NCBI GenBank assembly: GCA_944383825.1
Contig: CALWRA010000006.1
Span: forward strand, 1-64,000
Direction: 5' to 3'
Length of the DNA: 64,000 bases
Source of the DNA: an uncultured Acetatifactor sp.
GTDB taxonomy: Bacteria; Bacillota; Clostridia; Lachnospirales; Lachnospiraceae
In this document: piece by piece, positions 46,449 through 55,740 of the stretch
Numbering within the stretch: position 1 is the first letter of the stretch
Layout of the letters: each line of letters opens with the position of its first letter
Notes under the pieces: model-generated
What the model was told of the DNA's origin: nothing
Databases searched by the model: none
The model's input: only the letters and a program-made list of their open reading frames with translations
Made by a program: the position numbers and the translations under genes

Positions 46449-46495
46449 AAAAAGCTCCATGCAGCGCTTTTGAGGCGTCTGCGTGGAGCTTTTTT
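46449..46495 (+). terminator. Intrinsic terminator
   Basis: AAAAAGCTCCATGCAG (46449-46464) pairs with CTGCGTGGAGCTTTTT (46479-46494, one G-T pair), with T run. It also serves the converging DUF368 gene through its A-rich left side. Confidence 0.9.
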
Positions 46496-46538
46496 ATCCC
46501 GCCCGGCGGGCATCTGTTTCAGAGAAAGAACCGTTTGG

Positions 46539-47390
46539 TCAGTCCTTAACGTCGACCTTACTGTTAAAATGGTCCAGAATAAGAGCCGACGCAATCCCTG
46601 CGGCCAGGCAGACCAGGTTTACTGCGCAGGAGGAGGCCGAAGCGGCAAAGCTGGAAAAGGGGATGATTACCAACGTTGCGGCAGCCACGATTCCCAGGAT
46701 AGCATGGAATGCAAGGGAGTAATGATGCTCAAACAGGGAGTCGATCAACTTGGCCAGGCAGATAACTGTCACAAGTCCTCCGATGCCTCCGGGAATCAGA
46801 ACGCCAAAATCCAGATGTCCGATGCCATCCACAAAAGGAGTATAAAGACCTAAGGGCATCAGCAGGGTTGAGAAGCTCATGCCGGGAGCGATAATGCTGA
46901 GCGCCAGGCAGAAGCCGCAGAAGACATACCATGCGAAGTTAGGAGTAATCACCACCGAGGACAGATTCAGCCCAATCAAAAGAGCCAGCAGCACAAGAAA
47001 GGCGAGACCCATAGAGATATAGGAGCCCGTTGAGCGACCTTTTTCGCCGGCTTCCCTCCAGAGTGAGGGGAACATTCCCACGATCAGTCCCACAAAGAGA
47101 CAGACAGAAGGATCAGGATATTTCTCCAGCAGAAATGCAAGAAGATTGGCAATGCCCATAAAACCGATAACAGCTCCTATAATATAAGGAAGAAGCTTTG
47201 GAACGTGAGTCTTGAAATTGCGAAAGGGGTTGGCCAGAAGCTCCATAATGGTTTTGTAAATACCGAATACTACGCTCAGCACACCACCGGAAATACCGGG
47301 GAGAACTGCGCCCAGACCAATGAGAGCGCCCTGGAGTATCTTAAGCAGAAGCTTTAAAATAGATGGGTTTTCTGTTTGTTTTGTGTTCAT
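46539..47390 (-). CDS. DUF368 membrane protein, likely undecaprenyl-phosphate translocase
   Basis: A 283-residue membrane protein with about eight segments. The start LLLKILQGALIGLGAVLPGISGGVLSV and the second half IIAPGMSFSTLLMPLG are the paired half-motifs of the DUF368 family. Members (PopT) have been described as undecaprenyl-phosphate flippases recycling the lipid carrier. It lies opposite a cell-wall hydrolase gene, which fits an envelope role. Confidence 0.92.
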   Translation of the reverse strand: MNTKQTENPSILKLLLKILQGALIGLGAVLPGISGGVLSVVFGIYKTIMELLANPFRNFKTHVPKLLPYIIGAVIGFMGIANLLAFLLEKYPDPSVCLFVGLIVGMFPSLWREAGEKGRSTGSYISMGLAFLVLLALLIGLNLSSVVITPNFAWYVFCGFCLALSIIAPGMSFSTLLMPLGLYTPFVDGIGHLDFGVLIPGGIGGLVTVICLAKLIDSLFEHHYSLAFHAILGIVAAATLVIIPFSSFAASASSCAVNLVCLAAGIASALILDHFNSKVDVKD

Positions 47391-47548
47391 TTTTATACCT
47401 CAGATTATATTTTATTTACCGCTTCCCGAGGGAAACGGCATACTGCACTCTCCATTGTAACGGATAAGCAGGCATTTGTCACTTGTTATTTTGCAGGTGT
47501 ATATTTTGCGGAGAGCGTAAGCTACGGAACTGGCGAAGGAAAAAAGTG

Positions 47549-47577
47549 TTTACATTTCCGGGGGCTTATGCTACAAT
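47549..47577 (+). promoter_or_regulatory. Promoter of rpsO
   Basis: TTTACA (47549-47554), 17 bp, TACAAT (47572-47577), about 90 nt before the rpsO start. Confidence 0.75.
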
Positions 47578-47590
47578 GTGAAAGTATGAT

Positions 47591-47647
47591 TTAGCCGACG
47601 CTCGGGCGAGGGACGCTCCGACCCTGTCTTAGTGTCCGGCGGTTAAG
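47591..47647 (+). promoter_or_regulatory. rpsO leader, probable S15 autoregulation site
   Basis: TTAGCCG (47591-47597) can pair with CGGTTAA (47639-47645), enclosing GC-rich hairpins. Such leaders before rpsO bind S15 in several bacteria and control its translation; here this is inference from position and pairing. Confidence 0.5.
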
Positions 47648-47666
47648 CGAAAAAGGAGGAAACAAA

Positions 47667-47933
47667 ATGATTTCTAAAGAGAAGAAGACGGCAATTATGA
47701 ATGAATATGCCAGAACTCCCGGCGATACCGGCTCACCGGAGGTGCAGGTTGCAGTCCTTACTGCCAGAATCCAGGAGCTTACGGACCATCTGAAGGATAA
47801 TCCCAAGGATCATCATTCCCGTCGCGGTATGCTGAAGATGGTAGGGCAGAGAAGAGGACTTCTGGAATATCTGAAGAAAAAGGATATTGAGAGGTATCGC
47901 GCCCTGATTGAGAGGCTTGGCTTACGTAAATAA
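47667..47933 (+). CDS. rpsO: 30S ribosomal protein S15
   Basis: An 88-residue S15 of standard length: [21 protein letters not shown] and [15 protein letters not shown] are family hallmarks. It binds the 16S rRNA central domain. AAAGGAGG lies 8 nt before the ATG. Confidence 0.98.
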   Translation: MISKEKKTAIMNEYARTPGDTGSPEVQVAVLTARIQELTDHLKDNPKDHHSRRGMLKMVGQRRGLLEYLKKKDIERYRALIERLGLRK

Positions 47934-47943
47934 TGTGAGAGGT

Positions 47944-47983
47944 AAAGGCGGAGATGGTCCGATTTTTCGGCCCTCCGCTTTTT
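47944..47983 (+). terminator. Intrinsic terminator after rpsO
   Basis: GCGGAG (47948-47953) pairs with CTCCGC (47973-47978), with CCGA/TCGG inside, followed by TTTTT. Confidence 0.8.
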
Positions 47984-48033
47984 GCGCGGATAAACCGGGA
48001 AATTTGGTTCATGACGACAGGAAACTGCTTTTA

Positions 48034-48120
48034 CGGAACGGAAAGGAATTCCGAGACCGCTGAAAAGAATATGGCCTTTTGCACATGCTTTTTTCAGTAG
48101 TTTCGGTATCTTCCGTTCCG
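48034..48120 (+). promoter_or_regulatory. Long hairpin in the pnp leader
   Basis: CGGAACGGAA (48034-48043) pairs with TTCCGTTCCG (48111-48120). Further in, CCGAGAC/GTTTCGG and CTGAAAA/TTTTCAG continue the stem, giving about 24 pairs with few gaps. In E. coli a comparable pnp leader hairpin is cut by RNase III and PNPase then represses its own synthesis. Confidence 0.7.
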
Positions 48121-48166
48121 CGGAATATAAAACAATTACCGCAGCTGCGGTGGAATGGAGGAATTT

Positions 48167-50257
48167 ATGTATCAAACTTATGAAATGGAGCTTGCCGGCC
48201 GTACTCTGAAGGTTGACATTAACCGTGTGGGCAAGCAGGCCAGCGGATGCGCGTTTATGCGTTATGGAGACACTACGGTGCTCAGCACGGCTACGGCCTC
48301 CGAGAAGCCAAGGGAGGGGATCGACTTTTTCCCCTTGAGTGTGGAATATGAGGAAAAGCTGTATGCGGTGGGGAAAATACCTGGCGGCTTTAACAAGAGA
48401 GAGGGAAAGGCCAGCGAGAACGCTATTCTTACCAGCCGTGTGATTGACAGACCAATGCGCCCTTTGTTTCCCAAGGATTACCGCAATGACGTCACCCTCA
48501 ACAATATGGTGATGAGCGTTGACCCGGAATGTCGTCCCGAGCTGGTGGCTATGCTGGGAGCGTCCATTGCCACATGTATATCTGATATTCCCTTTGACGG
48601 ACCCTGTGCCATGACGCAGATGGGAATGGTGGATGGTGAGTTTATCGTCAATCCTTCCCAAGAGCAATGGAAGAACGGAGACCTGAATCTGACAGTGGCT
48701 TCTACCAAAGAAAAGGTGATCATGATTGAAGCGGGCGCAAACGAGATTCCGGAGGCGAAAATGATCGAGGCTATTTATAAGGCCCATGAGATCAATCAGA
48801 CAATCATTGCCTTCATAGAAAGGATTGTTGCGGAGACAGGCAAGAAGAAGCATGCGTATACAAGCTGTGCCATTCCGGAAGAAATGTTTGAGGAGATCAA
48901 AAAAATCGTTCCTCCAGAGGAAATGGAAACGGCTGTTTTTACAGATGACAAGCAGACCAGAGAGGAAAATATTCGTGTGATCACGCAGAAGCTGGAGGAA
49001 GCTTTTGCTGAGAATGAGGAATGGCTTGCCATGCTGGGCGAAGCCGTATATCAGTATGAAAAAAAGACGGTGCGCAAAATGATCCTGAAGGATCACAAGA
49101 GACCGGATGGACGCGAAATGACTCAGATCCGTCCGCTGGCGGCAGAGGTGGATCTGATTCCCCGGGTGCATGGTTCAGCCATGTTTACCAGAGGACAGAC
49201 TCAGATTTGTAATGTATGCACTCTGGCGCCCCTGTCGGAGCAGCAGAGACTTGATGGTCTGGATGAAAACGAAGTAAGTAAAAGATATATGCATCATTAT
49301 AATTTCCCCTCCTACTCCGTAGGTGAGACAAAGCCTTCAAGAGGGCCGGGAAGACGTGAGATCGGACATGGAGCTTTGGCTGAAAGAGCGCTGCTTCCAG
49401 TGCTTCCAAGTGAGGAAGAATTCCCATATGCCATTCGTACCGTATCGGAAACCTTCGAGTCCAATGGTTCCACATCGATGGCCTCCACCTGTGCTTCCTG
49501 TATGTCCTTGATGGCGGCGGGAGTGCCTATCAGGAAGATGGTTGCAGGAATTTCCTGCGGCCTTGTGACAGGGGACAGGGATGAAGACTTTATACTGCTC
49601 ACCGATATTCAGGGGCTGGAAGACTTTTTCGGAGATATGGATTTTAAGGTTACAGGTACCACGGAGGGCATTACGGCCATTCAGATGGATATTAAAATCC
49701 ATGGACTGACCAGACCCATTGTGGAGGGAGCGATCGAAAGATGCCGGGAAGCAAGACTGTATATTATGGAGAATTGCATGAAAAAGGCCATTGCGGCTCC
49801 CAGGCCCCAGGTGGGGCCCTATGCTCCCAAGATTATTTCCATTCAGATTGATCCGGAGAAAATCGGTGATGTTGTAGGTCAGCGGGGGAAAACCATTAAC
49901 GAAATTATTGCCCGTACAGGCGTTAAGATCGATATTACGGATGACGGCAATGTATCTGTATGCGGTACGGATAAGGAGATGATGGACAAGGCGGTGGAGA
50001 TGGTGAAAATCATTACCACTGACTTTGAGGAAGGCCAGATCTTTAAAGGGAAGGTTGTGAGCATTAAGGAATTCGGCGCATTTTTGGAGTTTGCTCCCGG
50101 AAAGGAAGGCATGGTTCATATTTCCAAGATTGCAAAAGAGAGAATCAACCGAGTGGAGGATGTTCTGACACTGGGAGATGTTGTGACGGTAGTATGTCTG
50201 GGCAAGGATAAGATGGGAAGGATCAGCTTTTCCATGAAGGACGTGGCTCAGCGTTAG
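48167..50257 (+). CDS. pnp: Polyribonucleotide nucleotidyltransferase (PNPase)
   Basis: A 696-residue PNPase: two RNase PH domains with a helical linker, then KH (IGDVVGQRGKTINEI) and S1 (GKVVSIKEFGAFLEFAPGKEGMVH) domains. Residues FxFR-like GGFNKREGK contact RNA. The ATG at 48167 is 5 nt from GGAGG; the frame's first ATG at 48155 overlaps that site. It degrades RNA 3' to 5' with phosphate. Confidence 0.97.
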   Translation: MYQTYEMELAGRTLKVDINRVGKQASGCAFMRYGDTTVLSTATASEKPREGIDFFPLSVEYEEKLYAVGKIPGGFNKREGKASENAILTSRVIDRPMRPLFPKDYRNDVTLNNMVMSVDPECRPELVAMLGASIATCISDIPFDGPCAMTQMGMVDGEFIVNPSQEQWKNGDLNLTVASTKEKVIMIEAGANEIPEAKMIEAIYKAHEINQTIIAFIERIVAETGKKKHAYTSCAIPEEMFEEIKKIVPPEEMETAVFTDDKQTREENIRVITQKLEEAFAENEEWLAMLGEAVYQYEKKTVRKMILKDHKRPDGREMTQIRPLAAEVDLIPRVHGSAMFTRGQTQICNVCTLAPLSEQQRLDGLDENEVSKRYMHHYNFPSYSVGETKPSRGPGRREIGHGALAERALLPVLPSEEEFPYAIRTVSETFESNGSTSMASTCASCMSLMAAGVPIRKMVAGISCGLVTGDRDEDFILLTDIQGLEDFFGDMDFKVTGTTEGITAIQMDIKIHGLTRPIVEGAIERCREARLYIMENCMKKAIAAPRPQVGPYAPKIISIQIDPEKIGDVVGQRGKTINEIIARTGVKIDITDDGNVSVCGTDKEMMDKAVEMVKIITTDFEEGQIFKGKVVSIKEFGAFLEFAPGKEGMVHISKIAKERINRVEDVLTLGDVVTVVCLGKDKMGRISFSMKDVAQR

Positions 50258-50300
50258 GGCATTGCCGCGGGCTGCTGAGATCGAGAACAGAGGTACGGAC

Positions 50301-50879
50301 ATGGAAGATTTGATGAGACTTCTGGAGGGACGCAGAACTTACAGGAGATTTAAGCAAAGACAGATACCCCAGGAGGTGCTTGACGAAATCTTGTATGCGG
50401 CAAGACTGGCCTCCAGCGCTGCCAACAGACAGCCATTGAGCTATATTGTGGTACGGGATGAAAGAAAGATAGCGGAGGTTTTCGTCCATACACGCTGGGC
50501 AGGAGCGCTGCCTCCCGAGCTGGGACAGCCAAAGGAAGGCGAGAGACCCGTGCTGTTCATCGGCGTAGTTGAAAATACGGATATTAGCCGAGACTGCGAC
50601 ACCGACGCAGGCTTGGCGATTGGAAATATGACGCTGGCCGCCTGGAATCGGGGAGTGGGAAGCTGTATCATTGGCGCCTGTAATAAGGAGAGACTGTCCG
50701 GGATGTTTGGGCTCTCGGCCAATCAAAGCCTTCATACTGTGGTGGCATTCGGTTATCCCTCCCATAACAGCCGTATAGCGGATATGGAACCTGAGGGTGA
50801 CTGTAAATACTACTTGGACGATAAAAAGGACTATATTGTGCCCAAGCGCCGGCTTCGGGATGTAGTGACATATCTGTAA
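50301..50879 (+). CDS. Nitroreductase-family flavoprotein
   Basis: A 192-residue FMN-dependent nitroreductase-fold protein: RRTYRRFKQRQIPQEVLDEIL and AARLASSAANRQPLSYIVV near the start bind FMN; GNMTLAAWNRGVGSCIIG is the second hallmark. Substrate unknown. The start at 50301 follows AGAGGT within the motif GTACGGACATG shared with two other genes. It begins 43 nt after pnp and may be co-transcribed. Confidence 0.9.
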   Translation: MEDLMRLLEGRRTYRRFKQRQIPQEVLDEILYAARLASSAANRQPLSYIVVRDERKIAEVFVHTRWAGALPPELGQPKEGERPVLFIGVVENTDISRDCDTDAGLAIGNMTLAAWNRGVGSCIIGACNKERLSGMFGLSANQSLHTVVAFGYPSHNSRIADMEPEGDCKYYLDDKKDYIVPKRRLRDVVTYL

Positions 50880-50894
50880 AAGCCGGGCAGGAGG

Positions 50895-50925
50895 AAAATC
50901 CGTGTCAAAATGACACGGATTTTTT
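50895..50925 (+). terminator. Intrinsic terminator
   Basis: A perfect 13-bp stem AAAATCCGTGTCA/TGACACGGATTTT (50895-50907 with 50911-50923) with a 3-nt loop and T run. Confidence 0.95.
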
Positions 50926-50963
50926 CATTCACTGATTCTTTACAAATGTTTATATTTATTTAA

Positions 50964-50992
50964 TTGTACTTTTGTATGCGATGATCGATAAT
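50964..50992 (+). promoter_or_regulatory. Probable promoter of the second ABC exporter
   Basis: TTGTAC (50964-50969), 17 bp, GATAAT (50987-50992). GATAATAGA is repeated directly at 50987 and 51002. Confidence 0.5.
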
Positions 50993-51025
50993 AGAGCAGA
51001 CGATAATAGAAAGGTACGTACGGAC

Positions 51026-52795
51026 ATGATAAAACTTCTCAGGTATTTTAAAAAGCAGGATTGGATGACTGTGCTTCTGTGTGTTGTTTTTGTGGCTGCC
51101 CAAGTGGGACTTGATCTGACGCTTCCGGATTATATGTCGGAGATCACCAGTCTGGTACAGACAGAGGGAAGCCTTATGGAAGATATTTTTGCCGCAGGAG
51201 TTAAGATGCTTCTGTGCGCTCTGGGCAGTCTTCTGCTGGCCGTGGCGGTGGGATATTTCGCTTCCAGGCTTGCTGCCACGCTGGCGAGAAGAGTCAGGGA
51301 GGCTGTCTTTGAAAAGGTGGAGGGCTTTTCCATGGAGGAAATCAACAGGTTTTCCACAGCCAGCCTGATTACGCGCTCCACTAATGATATTACCCAGGTA
51401 CAAATGATTATTGCCATGGGACTGCAGGTGATGATCAAAGCGCCCATTATGGCGGTATGGGCTATCCTGAAGATTTCCGGCAAAAGCTGGCAGTGGACGG
51501 CGGCTACGGGAGTAGCGGTGGCGCTTCTGATGCTTTTGATTTTGATTCTTATGATTTTTGTGATGCCGAAATTCCGAAGAATTCAGGCATTGACAGATAA
51601 TTTAAACAGAGTTACCAGAGAGAACCTTACCGGTATCCGCGTGGTACGCGCTTATAATGCGGAAGCCTATCAGGAAGAAAAATTTGAGCGGGCCAACGGG
51701 GAGCTGACAGAGAATAACCTTTTTGCCCAGCGCATGATGGCCTTGATGATGCCGGGAATGAATGTTATTTTGAACGGACTGACGCTGTCTATATACTGGA
51801 TCGGAGCCATGCTGATCAATCAGGCGTCTGTCATGGATCGCATCGGACTTTTCTCGGATATGGTGGTGTTTTCCTCCTATGCCATGCAGGTGGTTATGGC
51901 GTTTATGCTGCTGGTAATGATTTTTATCATGCTTCCCAGAGCCAGCGTTTCCGCAAAGCGTATCAATGAAGTGCTGGACACGGAGCCTCGTATTATTGAT
52001 GGAAACAGAACAGAGGGCCTGCCCGGTAAAGAAGGAGAGGTGGAGTTTCGTCATGTGAGCTTTCGCTATCCGGACGCCGCGGATGATGTGCTGAAGGATA
52101 TCAGCTTTACGGCCCGCAGAGGAGAGACCATTGCCTTTATCGGCTCCACAGGAAGCGGAAAATCTACGCTGATCAATCTGATTCCCCGCTTTTATGACGC
52201 TACCCAGGGCGAGGTGCTGGTGGATGGAGTGAATGTGAAGGAGTACACGGCCAAAGCGCTGCATAATAAACTAGGATACGTTTCCCAGAAAGCGGTAATG
52301 TTTGCAGGCACGGTAGAGAGCAATGTATCGTACGGAGACAACGGAAGAGACATTGGAATAGATGAGGAAAATGTTAAGAAAGCGGTGGCCATTGCTCAGG
52401 GCAGAGAATTCGTGGAAAAGATGGAGGACGCTTATCAGGGTATGGTAGCGCAGAACGGCGCGAATCTTTCAGGAGGACAGAAGCAGAGGCTGGCCATAGC
52501 GCGAGCGATTTACAGAAAGCCGGAAATCTATATTTTTGACGATTCCTTCTCAGCTCTGGATTATAAAACAGATAAAATTCTGCGGGAGGCACTAAAAAAG
52601 GAAACCTCTGACACCACCTCCTTTATTGTGGCTCAGCGCATTGGCACCATAAAAAATGCGGATAAGATTATTGTTCTGGACGAAGGAAGAGCAGTGGGGA
52701 TGGGGACACACGGGGAGCTTTTGAGGAGCTGTGAGGTTTACAGACAGATTGCGCTTTCCCAGCTGTCAAAGGAGGAACTTGAAAATGAGCAGTGA
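51026..52795 (+). CDS. ABC exporter half, degenerate-site subunit
   Basis: A 589-residue half-transporter with six membrane segments and an ATPase domain. Walker A is GSTGSGKST, the signature LSGGQKQR. The Walker B end reads IFDDSFSALD, with aspartate for the catalytic glutamate, and the switch histidine is glutamine (VAQRIGT). It should be the non-hydrolysing half of a heterodimer with the next gene. The start at 51026 is within the motif TACGGACATG; AAAGG lies 13 nt upstream, a weak site. The longest frame starts 18 codons earlier but has no ribosome site. Confidence 0.92.
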   Translation: MIKLLRYFKKQDWMTVLLCVVFVAAQVGLDLTLPDYMSEITSLVQTEGSLMEDIFAAGVKMLLCALGSLLLAVAVGYFASRLAATLARRVREAVFEKVEGFSMEEINRFSTASLITRSTNDITQVQMIIAMGLQVMIKAPIMAVWAILKISGKSWQWTAATGVAVALLMLLILILMIFVMPKFRRIQALTDNLNRVTRENLTGIRVVRAYNAEAYQEEKFERANGELTENNLFAQRMMALMMPGMNVILNGLTLSIYWIGAMLINQASVMDRIGLFSDMVVFSSYAMQVVMAFMLLVMIFIMLPRASVSAKRINEVLDTEPRIIDGNRTEGLPGKEGEVEFRHVSFRYPDAADDVLKDISFTARRGETIAFIGSTGSGKSTLINLIPRFYDATQGEVLVDGVNVKEYTAKALHNKLGYVSQKAVMFAGTVESNVSYGDNGRDIGIDEENVKKAVAIAQGREFVEKMEDAYQGMVAQNGANLSGGQKQRLAIARAIYRKPEIYIFDDSFSALDYKTDKILREALKKETSDTTSFIVAQRIGTIKNADKIIVLDEGRAVGMGTHGELLRSCEVYRQIALSQLSKEELENEQ

Positions 52796-54611
52796 GAACA
52801 GACAAAGACCCGGAGCGGCAGGTATGATGCGCGGCCACGGGGCTGCAAGAGGAGCCGGTGAGAAGCCGAAGGATTTTGCAAAAACCTGGGGAAAGCTGAT
52901 CCGCTACTGTAAAAAATACCTTCCTTTTTTGGGGGGAGCGTTGCTTCTGGCTATGGCCGGGGCGCTTTGTGCTCTTATGGGACCGGATAAGCTCAAGGAT
53001 ATGACCAATATCATTACGCAGGGGCTGGCAACGGAGATTGACATGGATGAGGTGAAGCGTATCGCCGTTTTTCTGGTGGGACTCTATGGAGTCAGCGCAG
53101 TGTGTTCTTATATTCAGTCCTTTACAATGGCTACGGTTACACAGTCCGTTACCAGAAAGCTTCGCAGCGACATTTCCGTAAAAATCAATAAGGTTCCTCT
53201 GAATTACTTTAACAAAACCAGCTTTGGAGATGTGCTGAGTCGTGTGACCAATGATGTGGATACCATTGGACAGAGCTTGAACCAGAGTATCGGATCGCTG
53301 GTGACGGCCATCACTATGTTTGTCGGTTCCTTGATAATGATGTTTTATACAAACTGGATTATGGCTGTTACCGCCGTGCTTTCCACATTTCTGGGGTTTG
53401 GAATTATGATGACTATTATGTCAAAGTCTCAGAAACACTTTATGGCTCAGCAAAGAGAGCTGGGACGGATCAACGGGCATATCGAAGAAATTTATTCAGG
53501 ACATAATGTGGTGAGAGCTTATAACGGAGAGGACGCCGCTCTTGCCACCTTTACACAGATCAACGATAAACTGTACAACAGTGCATGGAAAAGCCAGTTT
53601 TTGTCAGGACTTATGATGCCCATTATGAGCTTTATCGGCAATTTTGGTTATGTTGCGGTCTGCGTGGTGGGAGCTGCCCTTGCCATGGATGGCAGGATCA
53701 GCTTTGGAGTGATTGTGGCTTTTATGATGTATATCAGACAGTTTACAAATCCTTTAAGCCAGATAGCCCAGGCTATGACCAGTCTTCAGTCTACAGCTGC
53801 GGCAGGAGAGAGAGTCTTTGAATTTTTGGAGGAGGAAGAAATGCCTGATGAGACCGGCAAGACCTTGCGTCTTGAACACGCGGCGGGAGATGTGGAATTT
53901 CGAAACGTGCGGTTTGGCTATCAGCCGGATAAGATCATCATTAAAAATTTCTCCGCCCATGCAAAAGCCGGACAGAAGATCGCCATTGTAGGGCCTACCG
54001 GAGCGGGAAAGACCACCATGGTCAATCTTTTGATGCGGTTTTATGAACTGAATGGAGGGGATATTCTTATAGACGGTATTTCCACAAAGGATCTGACCAG
54101 AGAAAACGTCCATGATCTGTTCTGTATGGTATTACAGGACACATGGCTGTTTGAGGGAACTATCCGGGAAAATATTGTGTACTGCAAGAAGAACGTCGGC
54201 CAGGAGGAAGTGGAGAGAGCCTGCCGGGCGGTGGGCATTCACCATTTCATCAGCACTCTTCCTCAGGGATATGATACAGTACTTAACGATAAGGCCAATC
54301 TGTCCGCAGGACAGAAGCAGCTGATCACCATTGCCCGGGCCATGATAGAAAATGCGCCTTTGTTGATCCTGGATGAAGCAACCAGCTCTGTGGATACCAG
54401 AACAGAAATCCAGATTCAGAAAGCTATGGATAAGCTGACGGAAGGAAGAACCTCTTTTGTGATTGCACACAGACTTTCCACCATAAAGAATGCGGATATG
54501 ATTCTTGTGATGAAGGATGGAGATATTATTGAGAGCGGTAATCATAATGCGCTTCTGAAAAAGGGCGGCTTTTACGCTGAACTGTACAATAGCCAGTTTG
54601 AGGCGTCATAG
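52785..54611 (+). CDS. ABC exporter half, catalytically complete subunit
   Basis: A 608-residue half-transporter with a glycine/arginine-rich N-terminal extension, six membrane segments and a complete ATPase: GPTGAGKTT, LSAGQKQL, LLILDEATSS, and VIAHRLS. AAAGGAGG lies 9 nt before the ATG at 52785, which overlaps the previous gene by 11 nt. The two halves should be translated together. Substrate unknown; no dedicated regulator is beside it. Confidence 0.93.
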   Translation: MSSENRQRPGAAGMMRGHGAARGAGEKPKDFAKTWGKLIRYCKKYLPFLGGALLLAMAGALCALMGPDKLKDMTNIITQGLATEIDMDEVKRIAVFLVGLYGVSAVCSYIQSFTMATVTQSVTRKLRSDISVKINKVPLNYFNKTSFGDVLSRVTNDVDTIGQSLNQSIGSLVTAITMFVGSLIMMFYTNWIMAVTAVLSTFLGFGIMMTIMSKSQKHFMAQQRELGRINGHIEEIYSGHNVVRAYNGEDAALATFTQINDKLYNSAWKSQFLSGLMMPIMSFIGNFGYVAVCVVGAALAMDGRISFGVIVAFMMYIRQFTNPLSQIAQAMTSLQSTAAAGERVFEFLEEEEMPDETGKTLRLEHAAGDVEFRNVRFGYQPDKIIIKNFSAHAKAGQKIAIVGPTGAGKTTMVNLLMRFYELNGGDILIDGISTKDLTRENVHDLFCMVLQDTWLFEGTIRENIVYCKKNVGQEEVERACRAVGIHHFISTLPQGYDTVLNDKANLSAGQKQLITIARAMIENAPLLILDEATSSVDTRTEIQIQKAMDKLTEGRTSFVIAHRLSTIKNADMILVMKDGDIIESGNHNALLKKGGFYAELYNSQFEAS

Positions 54612-54674
54612 AAATGTAGGGGCGCGTATTTTACAGTGATTGAATGCTTGTGCGGCTTTGGAATGGAGGTAAGT

Positions 54675-55277
54675 ATGAGATATCATGTGATAGCGATAGA
54701 GAGGGAGTTTGCCAGCGGCGGCCAGGAAATAGGACAAAGGACGGCAGAGAGGCTTGGGATTCCCTGCTATGGCAGAGAAATTCTAAAAATGGCGGCCGAA
54801 AAAATGGGCAGGCCGGAGGCATATCTTGAGGAGCTTGAGGAGAAAGCCACAGGCAGCTTTATGTATTCCATGTATTGTCTGGCCGGTCTTTCAAAGGGCG
54901 AATCGCTTTCCCGAGAAAGCCAGCTGTTTTTGGCGGAGGCGGAAATCATTCACAGGCTGACTCAGACGCCGGCGGTGATAGTGGGCAGATGCGCAGCACA
55001 TCCTTTAAAGGACAGGGAGGATGTGCTCAGGGTGTTCATCCACGCGGATGACGCTTTCCGGAAAAGGCGCGCCGGAGAGATATACGGAATTCCGGCCCAG
55101 AAGGAAGCGGAGGTCATAAAAAGGGCCGACAGGCGCCGCAGCAGCTATTACAGAACCAATACCGGGAAGGATTGGAGAGACAACGGCAACTATCATATCG
55201 TTCTGGACAGCGGTCTTTTGGGCATTGAAAGATGTGTTGATATTTTGGAGGCCTGCTGGGACAGCCCCCGCATTTGA
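54675..55277 (+). CDS. Cytidylate-kinase-like protein
   Basis: A 200-residue P-loop kinase of the cytidylate-kinase-like family: the start IAIEREFASGGQEIGQRTAERLGIPCYGREIL has the family's non-canonical P-loop, and VIVGRCAAHPL and RVFIHADDAFRKRR are typical. Members are common in Clostridia and their substrate is not established. The start at 54675 follows GGAGGT. Confidence 0.85.
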   Translation: MRYHVIAIEREFASGGQEIGQRTAERLGIPCYGREILKMAAEKMGRPEAYLEELEEKATGSFMYSMYCLAGLSKGESLSRESQLFLAEAEIIHRLTQTPAVIVGRCAAHPLKDREDVLRVFIHADDAFRKRRAGEIYGIPAQKEAEVIKRADRRRSSYYRTNTGKDWRDNGNYHIVLDSGLLGIERCVDILEACWDSPRI

Positions 55278-55332
55278 AAACGGATGTGCCGATCGGTATG
55301 GAAAACTGAAATGAAGGGATTTGTGAGGAAAT

Positions 55333-55725
55333 ATGAGAGAGAAATTACAGCGATTTATGTGGGGGCGTTACGGAAATGACAGACTGAACCGTTTTTTGAT
55401 GATTGTGGCGTTGATCTGTCTGGTGATTTCCTTTTTCGGAGGAAGCCTGTTTTATCTGTTTGCCCTGGCGTTCATGATTTATGTGTATTTCCGTATGTTT
55501 TCCCGCAACATAACCGGACGTGCTGCGGAAAATCAGTGGTATCTGAGGAAGGAAATGTGGCTTCGGGGACTCTGGCAGAGGAAAAAGAGAGAGTGGGGCC
55601 AGCTGAAAGAATATCACATATACAAATGTCCAAACTGTAGACAGAAGATACGAGTGCCCCGGGGAAAGGGGAGAATTGCCATACGCTGCCGTAAATGCGG
55701 CACGGAATTTATCAAAAAGAGTTGA
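55333..55725 (+). CDS. Membrane-anchored zinc-ribbon protein
   Basis: A 130-residue protein with two membrane segments (about 20-57), a basic middle and a C-terminal zinc ribbon (CPNCRQKIRVP then CRKCGTEF). AGGAAAT precedes the ATG. It is the first of three genes in a tight group with the DUF5685 and J-domain genes and probably works with them. Confidence 0.75.
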   Translation: MREKLQRFMWGRYGNDRLNRFLMIVALICLVISFFGGSLFYLFALAFMIYVYFRMFSRNITGRAAENQWYLRKEMWLRGLWQRKKREWGQLKEYHIYKCPNCRQKIRVPRGKGRIAIRCRKCGTEFIKKS

Positions 55726-55740
55726 CAGGGAGGCAGTTTC

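Noticed and set aside
47813-49171. A 452-codon minus-strand open frame opposite pnp
   Set aside because: It lies fully antisense to rpsO and pnp, has histidine- and arginine-rich shadow composition and no ribosome site.
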